64,000 nucleotides of DNA, taken from Parasalinivibrio latis. GTDB taxonomy: Bacteria; Pseudomonadota; Gammaproteobacteria; Enterobacterales; Vibrionaceae. The stretch is taken from assembly GCF_036825535.1 (NCBI RefSeq), contig NZ_CP098812.1, positions 2,356,001 through 2,420,000 on the forward strand. The letters are read 5' to 3'. This document shows, one piece after another, positions 1 through 8,755 of the stretch (the stretch's first letter is position 1; the number at the start of each line of letters is the position of its first letter). The notes below the pieces were generated by a model. That model was not told the DNA's origin. It saw only the letters and a program-made list of their open reading frames with translations, and ran no database searches. A program made the translations under genes and the position numbers.

Positions 1-230
1 ACCTGTTCCGGCGCGACTTTTGCCATCAAAGAGTGCAAAACATCTACACAGGCTCGCCACCAGTCGGATGCATCCTGCTCAAAAAAGTGGAATCCGGGGT
101 TTTGCATTGGAATATCGGCATGGGCTTCCGCCACCACAAAACCCTTTGCATCCCACACAATTCCCTTGGTGGACTGGGTACTGCTGTCTATTCCGATAAC
201 ATAAGGCGGATTGGTTTCTGTATTGCTCAT
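1..230 (-). CDS. FGGY-family carbohydrate kinase, N-terminal part (cut by window edge)
   Basis: Reverse-strand gene starting at the ATG at 230-228 and running off the left edge; 76 residues are visible. They contain the FGGY N-terminal phosphate-binding segment (VIGIDSSTQSTKGIVWD, about residues 11-27) followed by a typical FEQDASDWW stretch. FGGY kinases phosphorylate sugars or polyols with ATP in the cytoplasm; the segment is like those of xylulokinase and related enzymes. It lies 7 nt downstream of the dehydrogenase gene and is the last visible gene of the polyol transport operon. That context makes a ketose or polyol the likely substrate. Exact specificity cannot be read from this fragment. 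Confidence 0.85.
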   Translation of the reverse strand, partial: MSNTETNPPYVIGIDSSTQSTKGIVWDAKGFVVAEAHADIPMQNPGFHFFEQDASDWWRACVDVLHSLMAKVAPEQ

Positions 231-237
231 ACTCACC

Positions 238-975
238 TCAGTAATCCTGCCGGGTCGGCGTGACACAGATTTCCTGGATAAGGACATTTTGCGGCTGCTG
301 GTAGGCAAACAGCATCATGTTGGCAACAGATTCCGCTGGAATCCCTCCCCCAATTCTCACCTTGTTTGCCCGGTAATCGGCCAGGGTTTTCTGGTCCGTG
401 ACATGATCGAGCACCTCGGTTTCTATCACCCCTGGGGAAATAACAATGACCCGGATATTCGACAGTGCCACCTGGGCCCGGATGGTTTCAGAAATCGCAT
501 GGACAAAGAACTTGGTACCGGTATATACACAGTGGTCCGGATAGGTTTTCCGCCCGGCTATCGAACTCATATTAATGATGGTCCCGCCTTGGCGTTTCAC
601 CATGCCCGGCAGAACAGCATGAATGGCATTCATCACCCCTTTGGCATTGATATCAATGGTTTCATCCCATTCAGCCGGGTTTTGTTCGATGACATTCCCA
701 AGCCGGGCTATCCCTGCATTGTTCAACAGGCAGTCCACCGGGCCGAATCGCGCTTCCGCTTCCTTCACGGCGGCTAACAGAGCCTCCCTGTCCCTGACAT
801 CCGCTTTCACACACAGGGAATCCGGCAGGTTGAGGGCATCCATCCGTTCTTTCCTCCGTGCAATAAGGAGCAACGGGTGCCCGGCGGCAGAAAACAGCTT
901 GGCTGATGCCTCCCCCATCCCGGAGCTGGCACCGGTAATCATTACCAGAGGCTTTGAACTGTGGCCTTGTTCCAT
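238..975 (-). CDS. Short-chain dehydrogenase/reductase (SDR), 245 aa
   Basis: Classical SDR of usual length. The Rossmann nucleotide-binding motif TGASSGMG is at about residues 14-21, the NNAG structural motif at about 86-89, the catalytic Ser in NMSSIAG, and the active-site YxxxK in VYTGTK. Basic residues after the second beta strand (ARRKER) are typical of NADP preference. A very good ribosome site (GAGGAGG) precedes the ATG at 975. It sits between the binding-protein gene and the kinase gene, so it probably oxidises an imported polyol to a ketose that the kinase then phosphorylates. That pathway role is inference; family membership is secure. Confidence 0.88.
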   Translation of the reverse strand: MEQGHSSKPLVMITGASSGMGEASAKLFSAAGHPLLLIARRKERMDALNLPDSLCVKADVRDREALLAAVKEAEARFGPVDCLLNNAGIARLGNVIEQNPAEWDETIDINAKGVMNAIHAVLPGMVKRQGGTIINMSSIAGRKTYPDHCVYTGTKFFVHAISETIRAQVALSNIRVIVISPGVIETEVLDHVTDQKTLADYRANKVRIGGGIPAESVANMMLFAYQQPQNVLIQEICVTPTRQDY

Positions 976-1020
976 AAATTCCTCCTCACGAAGCGCATGC
1001 GCAGGGGCATTACCATGACA

Positions 1021-2529
1021 TCAGCTGCGGTAGTCTTTGGTGATTTTGTCGACTTTGCGGGCGATTACATCCATCGCCTCTTTGGGTGACTTGTAATCCC
1101 CGGCCCAGAACTTACCCAGCTCAACGGGAATAATGTCGTTGGAGATTTCCGGCCACGCAGGCATATCCGGCTCGGAGCCCATCATGGTTTCGATGGTCTT
1201 GCGCGTCACATCAAAGTGGCGGGTCGTTCCGGCCCCAATTTTCGCTGCCTCAATGATTCTGGGATCTTCATAAGTACTCTTACGCATAGGGCTGGCTCCG
1301 CCACCAAAGATAGAGGCACGGGTCTGCACATCCGACGAGGTTACCCATTGCATAAAGACCCAGGCAGCATCACTGTGTTTCGAATACTTCGACAGTGCCA
1401 ACCCGCTCCCGCCCTGGTGGCCGATTTGGGGAATTTCACCGAACCCGGCCTCTTCCGGAGTACGAAGTGCTTTCGGTTGTGGAGGCAGGGCTGCCTGCAT
1501 CTTGCCGGAAGCAACAGATTCTTTCGGGTTGTCAAACCAGGGGAAAAATTCGCCCCAGCTCAATACCTGGGCCGCTTTGCCGGTAACAATGGATTTACCC
1601 TGGCCGTCCCAGGTCCAGGTAGTAACGCCGGAAGGCATGCTTTGCTTGAGCTTCATCCAGTATTCCATTGCTTCGATACCACGCTCATCATTGCCGGAAA
1701 ACGTACCGTCAGGGCGGAAAATCGAGCCGCCATGCCCCCAGAGCCACGCTGTCCAGTCACACTCAAGGCTGTAATGGCCAGACTTCATCTGCCCGGTAGT
1801 ACCGTACATTCCCGGAGCCTTGGCTTTAGTAATGGCTTGTGCGTTTGAAAGGAAAGTATCGAGGTTGGTTGGGACATCCAATCCCAGCTCGTTGTAGATA
1901 TCTTCACGGTACATCGTGATAAACAGAGGAATATCATAAGGAATGGCGACCATTTTGCCTTTGTACATGGAGATACCATCCACCAGCGGCTGGAGGAAAT
2001 CGTCCATGTCATAATCCGGCATGGCCAGCTCCTTTTTGGTCTCCATCAGCTCACGCGGATCCACGGTATCCCCACTGAACCCGGCGATCCAACTTTGGTC
2101 AAGATAGTAGAGATCGTAAGACCCCAGCCCGGTAGCGACATCCAGTGTCAGCTTCTGCAAAACCTGCTCAAGAGGTAACAGTTCAATTTCCACATTGATA
2201 CCGGTTGCCGGAGTGAACTCCTTTTTCACCAGCTCGGCAAACACCTTGCTGGGAGGGGTAGATTCCGTCGCCATCTTCACCGTAGTACCGGCAAACGGCT
2301 TACCTACATCTTTCAGCCATGCAGCCGTCTCCTTGTCTGCATCTGCGGCAAAGGCGAAACCGGAGATCGAGTTCAACGGGTTGAATGGCATCCCTCTTGT
2401 CAACGCCAGCGCACCCAGTCCAAGCCCCAGTTTCCCGGCAGCCCGCAGGAAATCCCGCCGTGCCATTTCACCTCTGACATACCTGTCTACCACTTCTGCC
2501 AGATGCCGCTTTTTACTGCAAATATCCAT
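1021..2529 (-). CDS. Tat-exported ABC transporter solute-binding protein (family 1)
   Basis: Periplasmic sugar/polyol-binding protein of an importer. An unusually long basic n-region leads into a twin-arginine signal (ARRDFLRAAGKLGLGLGALAL, about residues 23-43), so export is probably through Tat, already folded. The mature part has the bilobal binding-protein pattern, including GHQGGSGLALSKYSKH and a conserved AWVFMQW segment near the C-terminus. An ATG six bases upstream (2535) is possible, but AGGAG is only 2 nt from it and 8 nt from the ATG at 2529, so 2529 is preferred. It follows two permease genes and precedes the dehydrogenase. Resemblance is to sorbitol/mannitol-type binding proteins; the ligand is unknown. 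Confidence 0.85.
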   Translation of the reverse strand: MDICSKKRHLAEVVDRYVRGEMARRDFLRAAGKLGLGLGALALTRGMPFNPLNSISGFAFAADADKETAAWLKDVGKPFAGTTVKMATESTPPSKVFAELVKKEFTPATGINVEIELLPLEQVLQKLTLDVATGLGSYDLYYLDQSWIAGFSGDTVDPRELMETKKELAMPDYDMDDFLQPLVDGISMYKGKMVAIPYDIPLFITMYREDIYNELGLDVPTNLDTFLSNAQAITKAKAPGMYGTTGQMKSGHYSLECDWTAWLWGHGGSIFRPDGTFSGNDERGIEAMEYWMKLKQSMPSGVTTWTWDGQGKSIVTGKAAQVLSWGEFFPWFDNPKESVASGKMQAALPPQPKALRTPEEAGFGEIPQIGHQGGSGLALSKYSKHSDAAWVFMQWVTSSDVQTRASIFGGGASPMRKSTYEDPRIIEAAKIGAGTTRHFDVTRKTIETMMGSEPDMPAWPEISNDIIPVELGKFWAGDYKSPKEAMDVIARKVDKITKDYRS

Positions 2530-2601
2530 TCTCATTGCTCCTTTCTATGGTCACGTTCCGATCCCACTTTCCCCACAGTTATTACGCCGGAATCCGGCAT
2601 G

Positions 2602-3486
2602 TCAGGATTTGAGAGATCCCATCGTCAAGCCACGAACTAGATGCTTCTGCACAAGGAGGATGAAAATAAACGCCGGAATCGTTGCTGCCGTACCAAGAGC
2701 AGCCATAGCTCCCCACGCTGTACCTGTAGACGTTACAAAGGTGGAAGACATTACAGGTATGGTGTTTACCGATGTTTGCGTTAAAGAAAGGACGAACAGG
2801 AACTCTGTCCAGCTGAAAATAAAACAAAGGACAGCAGCAGCGGCAACGCCGCCCCTTACCATCGGGAAAATGAGCTTGCGGAAAATCAGCCATCGGGAAG
2901 CACCGTCTACCAGTGCAACCTCATCAACCTCAATCGGAAGGTCGTCGATAAAGCTTTTAATAAGAAGAATCGATAGCGGGAGGTTCATCAGCGTATGAAC
3001 AATGATCACACCCGTATAGGTATCAAGAAGGCTGAAGTTTTTAAATATCAGAAACATCGGGATGGCAACGGCCACCGGCGGCATCATCCTTGTAGACAAT
3101 ATCCAGAAAATATAGTGTTGTTGCCCTTTAAAGCGCATGCGAGACAGTGCGTACGCCGCAAAGGTCGAGATCGATATAGCAAAGAAGGTGCTGGCCAACG
3201 CAATAAATACGCTGTCGAGCATGGTCGGCAACATATAGTAATTGCCTCCCCCCCAACTCATAGTGCCCTCATTGAGAGCCTCTGATTCACTGGTAATACC
3301 GAGAATCACCTCTTTGTATGAATCCAGGGTGACCTCAAAGTCGAACAACAGGGGCGGCAAGGCAAAAATCTCAGTGTCTGACTTAAGTGAAACCGTGAGC
3401 CACCAGTAAATCGGGAAGAAAAACAGCGCGCTGACCAGGGCTGCCAGCAATGTACGGAGGTAATGAAGCCGCTTGGAATACGTCAT
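2602..3486 (-). CDS. ABC transporter permease, MalG type
   Basis: Inner-membrane permease of 294 residues with a short cytoplasmic N-terminus, a first membrane segment at about residues 10-30 and five more between about 80 and 285. The ATPase-docking EAA loop is clear: EVALVDGASRWLIF followed by KLIFPM. The large periplasmic loop after the first segment is usual for MalG-like subunits. It starts 4 nt after the other permease gene ends, so the two are translationally linked and form a heterodimeric channel. No ATPase gene is visible in the operon; it may lie beyond the left edge. Confidence 0.9.
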   Translation of the reverse strand: MTYSKRLHYLRTLLAALVSALFFFPIYWWLTVSLKSDTEIFALPPLLFDFEVTLDSYKEVILGITSESEALNEGTMSWGGGNYYMLPTMLDSVFIALASTFFAISISTFAAYALSRMRFKGQQHYIFWILSTRMMPPVAVAIPMFLIFKNFSLLDTYTGVIIVHTLMNLPLSILLIKSFIDDLPIEVDEVALVDGASRWLIFRKLIFPMVRGGVAAAAVLCFIFSWTEFLFVLSLTQTSVNTIPVMSSTFVTSTGTAWGAMAALGTAATIPAFIFILLVQKHLVRGLTMGSLKS

Positions 3487-3490
3487 GTCT

Positions 3491-4414
3491 TCACCACTTG
3501 AGTTTGGTCAGCTTGATAAACAGGTTTGCCAACACCAGCAACATCACCATGGCAATCAGGCTCAGCGTTGCCCCATACCCCCACTTTACGAAGCCAAATG
3601 TTTGCTGCCAGGAGTAAAAGCTCAGGGTATAGGTCGCCGTCCCCGGCCCCCCGGATGTCATGACGTAGACATAGTCAAACACCCTGAACAGATCGATACC
3701 CCGGATAAGTACCGCCACTGCAATCACCCGGCCCATCATCGGCAACGTCAGGTGGCGGAAAATGAGCCAGGAACTCGCACCGTCAAGCATGGCTGACTCA
3801 AAAGGCTCCTTCGGCAATGAGCGCAGCCCGGCGATAAATATCAACACCATAAAGGGCGTCCATTGCCAGATGTCCGCGATCATCACCCCTGCCAGCGCAG
3901 TATCCGGCGTCGCCAGGATAGGGGTCTCCGGGGAGAGGATATGAAGAAGGGAAAGTACCCAGGAAAAAATACCCCACTGGGGGTCTTCCAGGAGCATAAA
4001 CATCATCCCTGTGACTGCCGGCGGTACAACTAATGGCAACGTCATTAATCCCCGCATCAGGCCATACCCTTTGCCCTCACTGTCCAGCAACAGCGCAATT
4101 CCCATACCAAGGGCAACCTGGATACTGAGGCAAATGAAGGTGTAAGAAAGGTTGATGGAAAGCGCAGACCACATGCGGGCATCTTCAAACGCCTTTACCC
4201 AGTTTTCCGTCCCAACCCAAACCAGAGAGCGCTTCATGGGGGAAAACTCATGCAAGCTCAGGTAAATGTTGTAGAAAAAGGGATAAACAGCAAAGACCAG
4301 CAATACGCTGGTGACCGGAAAAATCCAGATGAATGCCCGGTCCGAAAGAAACGTTCTCCTTCGGTTCGCAGATGTTTTCTTCACTGTATTGAGCGTCGTC
4401 ACATCAGATTGCAT
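3491..4414 (-). CDS. ABC transporter permease, MalF type
   Basis: Inner-membrane permease of 307 residues and first gene of the polyol operon. A charged N-terminus is followed by a membrane segment at about 29-48 and five further segments. The EAA loop reads ESAMLDGASSWLIF with LTLPM after it, the contact site for the ATPase. A GGAG ribosome site precedes ATG 4414. With its MalG-type partner it forms the channel of a carbohydrate importer of the MalF/UgpA class. It is transcribed away from the SorC-type regulator, so the 343-bp gap between them probably holds both promoters. Confidence 0.9.
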   Translation of the reverse strand: MQSDVTTLNTVKKTSANRRRTFLSDRAFIWIFPVTSVLLVFAVYPFFYNIYLSLHEFSPMKRSLVWVGTENWVKAFEDARMWSALSINLSYTFICLSIQVALGMGIALLLDSEGKGYGLMRGLMTLPLVVPPAVTGMMFMLLEDPQWGIFSWVLSLLHILSPETPILATPDTALAGVMIADIWQWTPFMVLIFIAGLRSLPKEPFESAMLDGASSWLIFRHLTLPMMGRVIAVAVLIRGIDLFRVFDYVYVMTSGGPGTATYTLSFYSWQQTFGFVKWGYGATLSLIAMVMLLVLANLFIKLTKLKW

Positions 4415-4757
4415 CGTTCATACTCTCCGGCTAGAAAACCAGTTGGCTCGGGGCATCAATGAATTTCAGCGTAATTTGCTCATATGATTACGGCTTGCTC
4501 TAATGTTCATGACTATGTAAAGTGATTTGAATGTTGTCAACTTGTTAAATATGCGACGTAGTTTCTGTCCCGAAGCGAGATATAACAGGACTGTTGGTAC
4601 ACATGGTTTCTTAAGCAGCGGTTTTTACGGAAGGTTATTCAGGAGGTGAACCGCGCAACATTTTTCTGCTGTGCAAATTTAAATTGAAATAAATTTTCCC
4701 CATCTCAATTTAGATATCCGATTCGCATATGCGGACATACCTGATGGAGTCTACTGA
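4415..4757. other. Divergent intergenic region, polyol operon / SorC regulator
   Basis: AT-rich 343-bp gap without a plausible gene. It contains the reverse-strand promoter described separately, an AT-rich imperfect inverted repeat near 4676-4715, and a short palindrome CGCATATGCG at about 4728-4737 just ahead of the regulator's ribosome site. These are candidate operators for the divergent SorC-type regulator. This is inferred from position only. Confidence 0.5.
4512..4540 (-). promoter_or_regulatory. Sigma-70-type promoter for the polyol transport operon
   Basis: Reading the reverse strand, a perfect -35 TTGACA (4540-4535) is followed after 17 bp by CATAGT (4517-4512), within a TACATAGT context. 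It lies about 100 bp upstream of the first permease start, in the right direction. The -35 is exact and the spacing ideal; the -10 matches four of six positions. Confidence 0.6.
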
Positions 4758-5741
4758 ATGATCAAAAAGAACACTGAAGACTTGCACCGCAACCAACTCA
4801 TCCGCGCGTCATGGCTTTACTACATCGGGGGGAAAAACCAGGTCGAGATCGCCAAGGACATGGATATATCCCGGTTTAAAGTCGGCCGCTTACTCGCTGA
4901 ATCGGTAAGAAGCGGTATTGTTGAAATCCGGATAAATGCGACAGAAAGTACCCTTGTCAGCCTGGAAGAGCAGCTAAAGGAAAGCTTCAGCCTCAAATAC
5001 GCCGTTGTGGCACCGGTATTAGATCACCAGGCCCCCGAAGCCGGACATTTCATCAATGTGGTTGATGCAGTTGTTCACTCGGGTGCCAATTGGCTTGGAA
5101 ACCTCCTGAACCGACCAGAAAGCATGACCCTGGCTGTCGGTTGGGGGCAAACGCTGTACAAGATGGCCCAGCTCTTCAACGGGCTTTCATTGCCACAACA
5201 TAAATTCGTTTCACTGATAGGTTCACTGACCCGAAAGTCGTCCTTTAATTCCCTGGACATCATTCATCTGCTTTCAGAGCTGACCCGGGCCGAAGGGTAC
5301 ATCATACCGGCGCCTTTTCTCGCCGATTCGTACCAGGACAAACAGGTTCTGATTAACCAGCGTACAGTGAACGACAGTTTTACCCTGATTGATACCGCTG
5401 ACTTGGCCATTGTCAGTATCGGGGAACTGACCGACACCTCCACGCTGGCGAAAGCCGGGCTAATCCGCAAGGAAGAAATTCATGATTTGCAGGCACAGGG
5501 AGCGGTTGCCGATCTGCTCGGCTTTTTTATCAATGAGGACGGTGAAATTCTGGATTGTGAAATAAACCGCTGTGTCACGAGCTACGATATGGGCAAGCTG
5601 GCAAACCTGGATACCGTCTGCATCGCCGCAGGAAAAGAGAAATGGCAGGCGCTGAAAGCGGCAATGAATACCGGGTTAATCAATGGCCTGATTGTTGATG
5701 AGTGGACAGCAGAGTGGCTGTTGGGTAACAGGCAGGAATAA
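4758..5741 (+). CDS. SorC/DeoR-type sugar-responsive transcriptional regulator
   Basis: A 327-residue regulator. Residues about 14-55 form the helix-turn-helix (ASWLYYIGGKNQVEIAKDMD, then ISRFKVGRLL), which is the SorC-family opening. The remainder is the phosphosugar-binding domain related to sugar-phosphate isomerases, with a LAVGWG loop and a C-terminal IVDEWTAEWLL. Such proteins repress or activate sugar and polyol operons in response to a phosphorylated intermediate. GGAG precedes the ATG at 4758. The gene diverges from the transport operon and is its probable regulator. EryD- and SorC-like proteins share this architecture; the effector is unknown. Confidence 0.88.
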   Translation: MIKKNTEDLHRNQLIRASWLYYIGGKNQVEIAKDMDISRFKVGRLLAESVRSGIVEIRINATESTLVSLEEQLKESFSLKYAVVAPVLDHQAPEAGHFINVVDAVVHSGANWLGNLLNRPESMTLAVGWGQTLYKMAQLFNGLSLPQHKFVSLIGSLTRKSSFNSLDIIHLLSELTRAEGYIIPAPFLADSYQDKQVLINQRTVNDSFTLIDTADLAIVSIGELTDTSTLAKAGLIRKEEIHDLQAQGAVADLLGFFINEDGEILDCEINRCVTSYDMGKLANLDTVCIAAGKEKWQALKAAMNTGLINGLIVDEWTAEWLLGNRQE

Positions 5742-5758
5742 TATCTAGCCCCATAAAG

Positions 5759-5788
5759 AAAAACCGACGCATCAAAACGTCGGTTTTT
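5759..5788. terminator. Bidirectional rho-independent terminator
   Basis: The stem AAAACCGACG / CGTCGGTTTT with a short loop has a T-run on both strands. It lies between the convergent regulator gene (ends 5741) and rluB (ends 5816) and can serve both. Confidence 0.85.
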
Positions 5789-5815
5789 GAGTTTCAGTTC
5801 ACCTTGTGGGTGAAA

Positions 5816-6847
5816 TTAACCGCGGCGGTTACTGCCACGGCTCGGCTGTTGGTTGCCACCCGCATTACCACGACCACGGTTACGGTTGTCACGGTTACGA
5901 CCGCGGCCACCGTTGTTGTCCTGCAGGTCACCCATATCACGGCCACGACGGCCGGCATTCGGGTTGTTGCGGGAAGAAGAAGGCTTCTTGCGCTCAGAGC
6001 CGTCAGCACGCTCTTCAAAGCGACGCACTGCTCGGCGGATCTTCTGGGTCTGCTTCTTGTGGCGCTTACCGGTTTCGCGTTGCTCGTCAATGAACGTGCG
6101 GCTTTCAGGGCGCATTTCCACCAGCTCACGTAGGTAATTCACTTCTTTCAGGTCCAGTTCCTTCCAGCCACCGCGAGGCAGGTCTTTACCCAGCACCAGG
6201 TCACCGTAACGAACACGCTTCAGACGGCTTACGGTTACACCCTGGCTTTCCCACATGCGGCGAACTTCGCGGTTACGGCCTTCCGTAATCACTACGTAGA
6301 ACGTGTGGTTCTTACCTTCACCACCGGCGTACTGTACATCTTCAAAACGGGCTTCGCCGTCTTCAAGCTCTACACCACGAACCAGCGTTTTTACCATTTC
6401 TTCTGTTACGTCACCGAACACACGCACCATGTATTCACGCTGAACCTGACGGCTCGGGTGCATCAGTCGGTTAGCCAGTTCACCGTCAGTGGTGAACAGC
6501 AAAAGACCGGATGTATTGGCATCAAGACGGCCAACAGCCACCCAGCGGGAGCCACGGATACGTGGCAGACGGTCAAATACCGTGCGGCGGCCTTCAGGGT
6601 CGCTGCGAGTACACAGTTCACCTTCCGGTTTGTTGTAAGCCAGTACGCGGCATACGACTTCTGAGGATGCAGCAATCGAGACGCTGTGACCGTCGACGCG
6701 CACATTCGCGTTCAGGTCATCAAGGCGGTCTCCCAGTCGCGCAACCGAGCCATTCACGCTCACACGGCCGCCAGCAATCATAGCTTCGATTTCACGTCGG
6801 GATCCCAGACCGGCTCGCGCCAGCACCTTCTGTAACTTTTCACTCAT
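5816..6847 (-). CDS. rluB: 23S rRNA pseudouridine(2605) synthase RluB
   Basis: Pseudouridine synthase of the RsuA/RluB family that isomerises a uridine of 23S rRNA. Residues about 2-60 are an S4 RNA-binding domain (RAGLGSRREIEAMI). The catalytic Asp is D109 in the motif GRLDANTSGLLLFT. Residues about 255-343 are a low-complexity basic tail rich in Arg, Gly and Asn, probably a flexible RNA-binding extension as seen in other RluB proteins; it explains the spurious long reading frames on both strands here. The start follows AAGGT. A CATAAT box on the reverse strand at 6986-6981, between yciO and rluB, may supply an rluB promoter. Confidence 0.93.
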   Translation of the reverse strand: MSEKLQKVLARAGLGSRREIEAMIAGGRVSVNGSVARLGDRLDDLNANVRVDGHSVSIAASSEVVCRVLAYNKPEGELCTRSDPEGRRTVFDRLPRIRGSRWVAVGRLDANTSGLLLFTTDGELANRLMHPSRQVQREYMVRVFGDVTEEMVKTLVRGVELEDGEARFEDVQYAGGEGKNHTFYVVITEGRNREVRRMWESQGVTVSRLKRVRYGDLVLGKDLPRGGWKELDLKEVNYLRELVEMRPESRTFIDEQRETGKRHKKQTQKIRRAVRRFEERADGSERKKPSSSRNNPNAGRRGRDMGDLQDNNGGRGRNRDNRNRGRGNAGGNQQPSRGSNRRG

Positions 6848-7041
6848 GTCGTTTTTACCTTACTGTCGCCTTCACAGGCGTCTGTAGCTGCCGCCCACAA
6901 GTCCAACGGACATTGGCGAATATGGACGGCAAGAAATGTGGCCAAGAAATCTCCCGGCACCTTTTCGCAGGGAGCCGTGTATTATGCCACACCAGACCTT
7001 GTGGTTGCACGTAAAACCACATCTTGAAAGCCAGACATTGT

Positions 7042-7662
7042 TTACTCAAAAGGCGTGGTATCACCGGCACCTTCACGCACCACTTCCCAACCTTCATCAC
7101 TCATATCAACGACTGTTGTCGGGCTCTCGCCCAGATAGCCGCCATGAATAATAAGATCTACAGCATGTTCCAGCTGGTTACGGATCTCTTCCGGGTCTGA
7201 TTCTGCCATTTCGTTGCCCGGCAGAATCAGTGTTGTCGACATCAGTGGCTCACCCAGGGCATCCAGCAATGCAAGGGCAATATTGTTATCCGGTACGCGG
7301 ATACCAATCGTCTTCCGCTTGGGGTTAAGCAGGCGGCGCGGCACTTCCTTGGTTGCCCGAAGGATAAAGGTGAATGCACCCGGTGTGTTGTTGCGGATAA
7401 GACGGAAAGCATCATTGTCAACACGGGCATACAGTGACAATTCTGAAAGGTCACGGCACATCAGGGTGAAGTTATGCTTGTCGTCAAGGCGGCGGATTCG
7501 AATGATACGTTCAAGCGCCTGTTTGTTTTCCAGCTGACAGCCCAGTGCATAGCCGGAATCGGTTGGATAAATGATAACACCGCCATTACGGATAATTGCC
7601 ACTGCCTGGCTGATCAGGCGAGCCTGCGGGTTGTCAGGGTGGACATAAAAAAACTGACTCAT
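7042..7662 (-). CDS. yciO: YciO, YrdC/Sua5-family protein
   Basis: A 206-residue single-domain protein of the YrdC/Sua5 fold, which binds ATP, bicarbonate and threonine in the threonylcarbamoyl-AMP synthases. Visible family segments are GGVIIYPTDSGYALGC (about residues 28-43) and KHNFTLMCRDLSELS (about 63-77). YciO proteins are related to TsaC but usually do not replace it; function remains uncertain. It starts 16 nt after rnm ends, and rnm-yciO adjacency beside the trp operon is seen in enteric bacteria, which supports the assignment. Confidence 0.9.
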   Translation of the reverse strand: MSQFFYVHPDNPQARLISQAVAIIRNGGVIIYPTDSGYALGCQLENKQALERIIRIRRLDDKHNFTLMCRDLSELSLYARVDNDAFRLIRNNTPGAFTFILRATKEVPRRLLNPKRKTIGIRVPDNNIALALLDALGEPLMSTTLILPGNEMAESDPEEIRNQLEHAVDLIIHGGYLGESPTTVVDMSDEGWEVVREGAGDTTPFE

Positions 7663-7678
7663 TGTCTCTCCTGCTGTA

Positions 7679-8545
7679 TCAGGACATTTCTTCTGATTCC
7701 GGAGCCATAGGTTCCAGGCCCCAGTCCTGCCAGACCGGCGTTACCCCTTTGGGTAGCCAGAGGTTTCGCCCCAGTTCCAGCCATGGTGAAGGGAAGTGGA
7801 AATCGGATCCCTGGGATCCGTTCAGCCCATACTGGATAGCATAGTCGCCCAGCATACGCCTTTCGTTTTGAGGTTGCTGCGGCTGGGCAACTTCCATCGC
7901 GTCGCCACCGGCATCGACAAACGTTTGAAGCAGTCTCTTCAACCATTTAGCCGAAAGTTTATAGCGTCCCGGATGGGCAAGTACAGCCTTTCCGCCTGCT
8001 TTGTGAATCACGGCAACTGCCTGGTCAATCGTGCACCAATTTGGTGGCACATAACCGGGATTGCCACGGGTCAGGAATTTCTTGAAAACCGCCTGCATAT
8101 GCTTGGCATGGCCTTCATTGACCAGCCAGCGCGCAAAGTGACCACGGGTGATAGCACCGTCTCCAGCCAGGGCTTTTGCCCCTTCCAGCGCACCAAATAT
8201 CCGGGCCTTTTCCAGCCGGTGGGATATTTCAACAGCGCGGGCTTCCCGGCGCTCAACTTGCCCCGTCATCAATCCCTTGAGTTCTTCATTGTCCGGGTCT
8301 ATACCCAGCCCGACGATATGGATATCGAAATTTTCCCAGACGGTAGAAATCTCGATCCCTTTAATCAACGTCATGGGCAGTTCGTGACGGGCAATTGCTT
8401 CGGCGGCTTCGGCCAGGCCTTCCGTTGTGTCATGGTCAGTTATCGCCAGCACACTGACACGGAACTCATGGGCACGGAGCACAAGTTCTTCCGGGCTGAA
8501 ATGCCCGTCTGACGCGGTGGTGTGACTGTGGAGATCAAAAATCAT
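7679..8545 (-). CDS. rnm: PHP-domain 5'-nucleotidase/exoribonuclease Rnm (YciV/TrpH)
   Basis: A 288-residue metal-dependent phosphoesterase of the PHP family. The N-terminus carries DLHSHTTASDG (about residues 4-14) and ITDHDT (about 35-40), whose His and Asp residues bind the metal cluster. Further ligands occur in VLAHPGRY and in GSDFHFP near the C-terminus. In E. coli this protein removes short 5' ends from mature rRNA and hydrolyses 3',5'-bisnucleotides. It diverges from the trp operon, with only about 90 bp between its start and trpL, as in enterics. Confidence 0.92.
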   Translation of the reverse strand: MIFDLHSHTTASDGHFSPEELVLRAHEFRVSVLAITDHDTTEGLAEAAEAIARHELPMTLIKGIEISTVWENFDIHIVGLGIDPDNEELKGLMTGQVERREARAVEISHRLEKARIFGALEGAKALAGDGAITRGHFARWLVNEGHAKHMQAVFKKFLTRGNPGYVPPNWCTIDQAVAVIHKAGGKAVLAHPGRYKLSAKWLKRLLQTFVDAGGDAMEVAQPQQPQNERRMLGDYAIQYGLNGSQGSDFHFPSPWLELGRNLWLPKGVTPVWQDWGLEPMAPESEEMS

Positions 8546-8566
8546 TCATTTTCCAAAAGCAAAGGC

Positions 8567-8605
8567 TTGACTAATCGCTTTTGTATCTGTTTACTAGTAC
8601 GCAAA
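8567..8605 (+). promoter_or_regulatory. trp promoter with TrpR-like operator
   Basis: -35 TTGACT (8567-8572), a 17-bp spacer, and -10 TTTACT (8590-8595). The -10 overlaps TTTACTAGTACGCAAA, which matches the right half of the E. coli trp operator (AACTAGTACGCAAG) at nearly every base and sits at the same place relative to the -35. This implies TrpR repression in addition to attenuation. Confidence 0.85.
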
Positions 8606-8635
8606 TACACGCGATATATTTTTGTAAGGTGTCAC

Positions 8636-8755
8636 ATGTTACAGCAAATCCGCCCACAGTACCGTTGCAATATGACTGGTGAAGTCTCTTCAGCAGCCGC
8701 TCTGGCGGTGGTTCTGGTGAATACCTGGTGGCGCGCATCTGAATGCGGGCTTTAG
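8636..8755 (+). CDS. trpL: trp operon leader peptide
   Basis: A 39-codon leader starting at ATG 8636 and ending at TAG 8753-8755, with tandem Trp codons at 8726-8731 (codons 31-32, context NTWWRA). Ribosome stalling at these codons when charged tRNA-Trp is scarce would decide folding of the following RNA. GTAAGGT is the probable ribosome site. It is longer than the 14-residue E. coli peptide but similar in position and purpose. Confidence 0.9.
   Translation: MLQQIRPQYRCNMTGEVSSAAALAVVLVNTWWRASECGL

Noticed and set aside
2195..2998. 267-codon forward frame opposite the binding-protein and permease genes
   Set aside because: Lies antisense to two well-recognised genes and has no domain or ribosome site.
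5794..6137. Long open frames on both strands across the 3' end of rluB, repetitive in Thr/Val or Arg/Pro
   Set aside because: They are by-products of the Arg/Gly/Asn-rich low-complexity tail of RluB; no ribosome sites or protein families.
7796..8512. 238-codon forward frame opposite rnm
   Set aside because: The PHP motifs on the other strand are decisive; this frame shows nothing recognisable.
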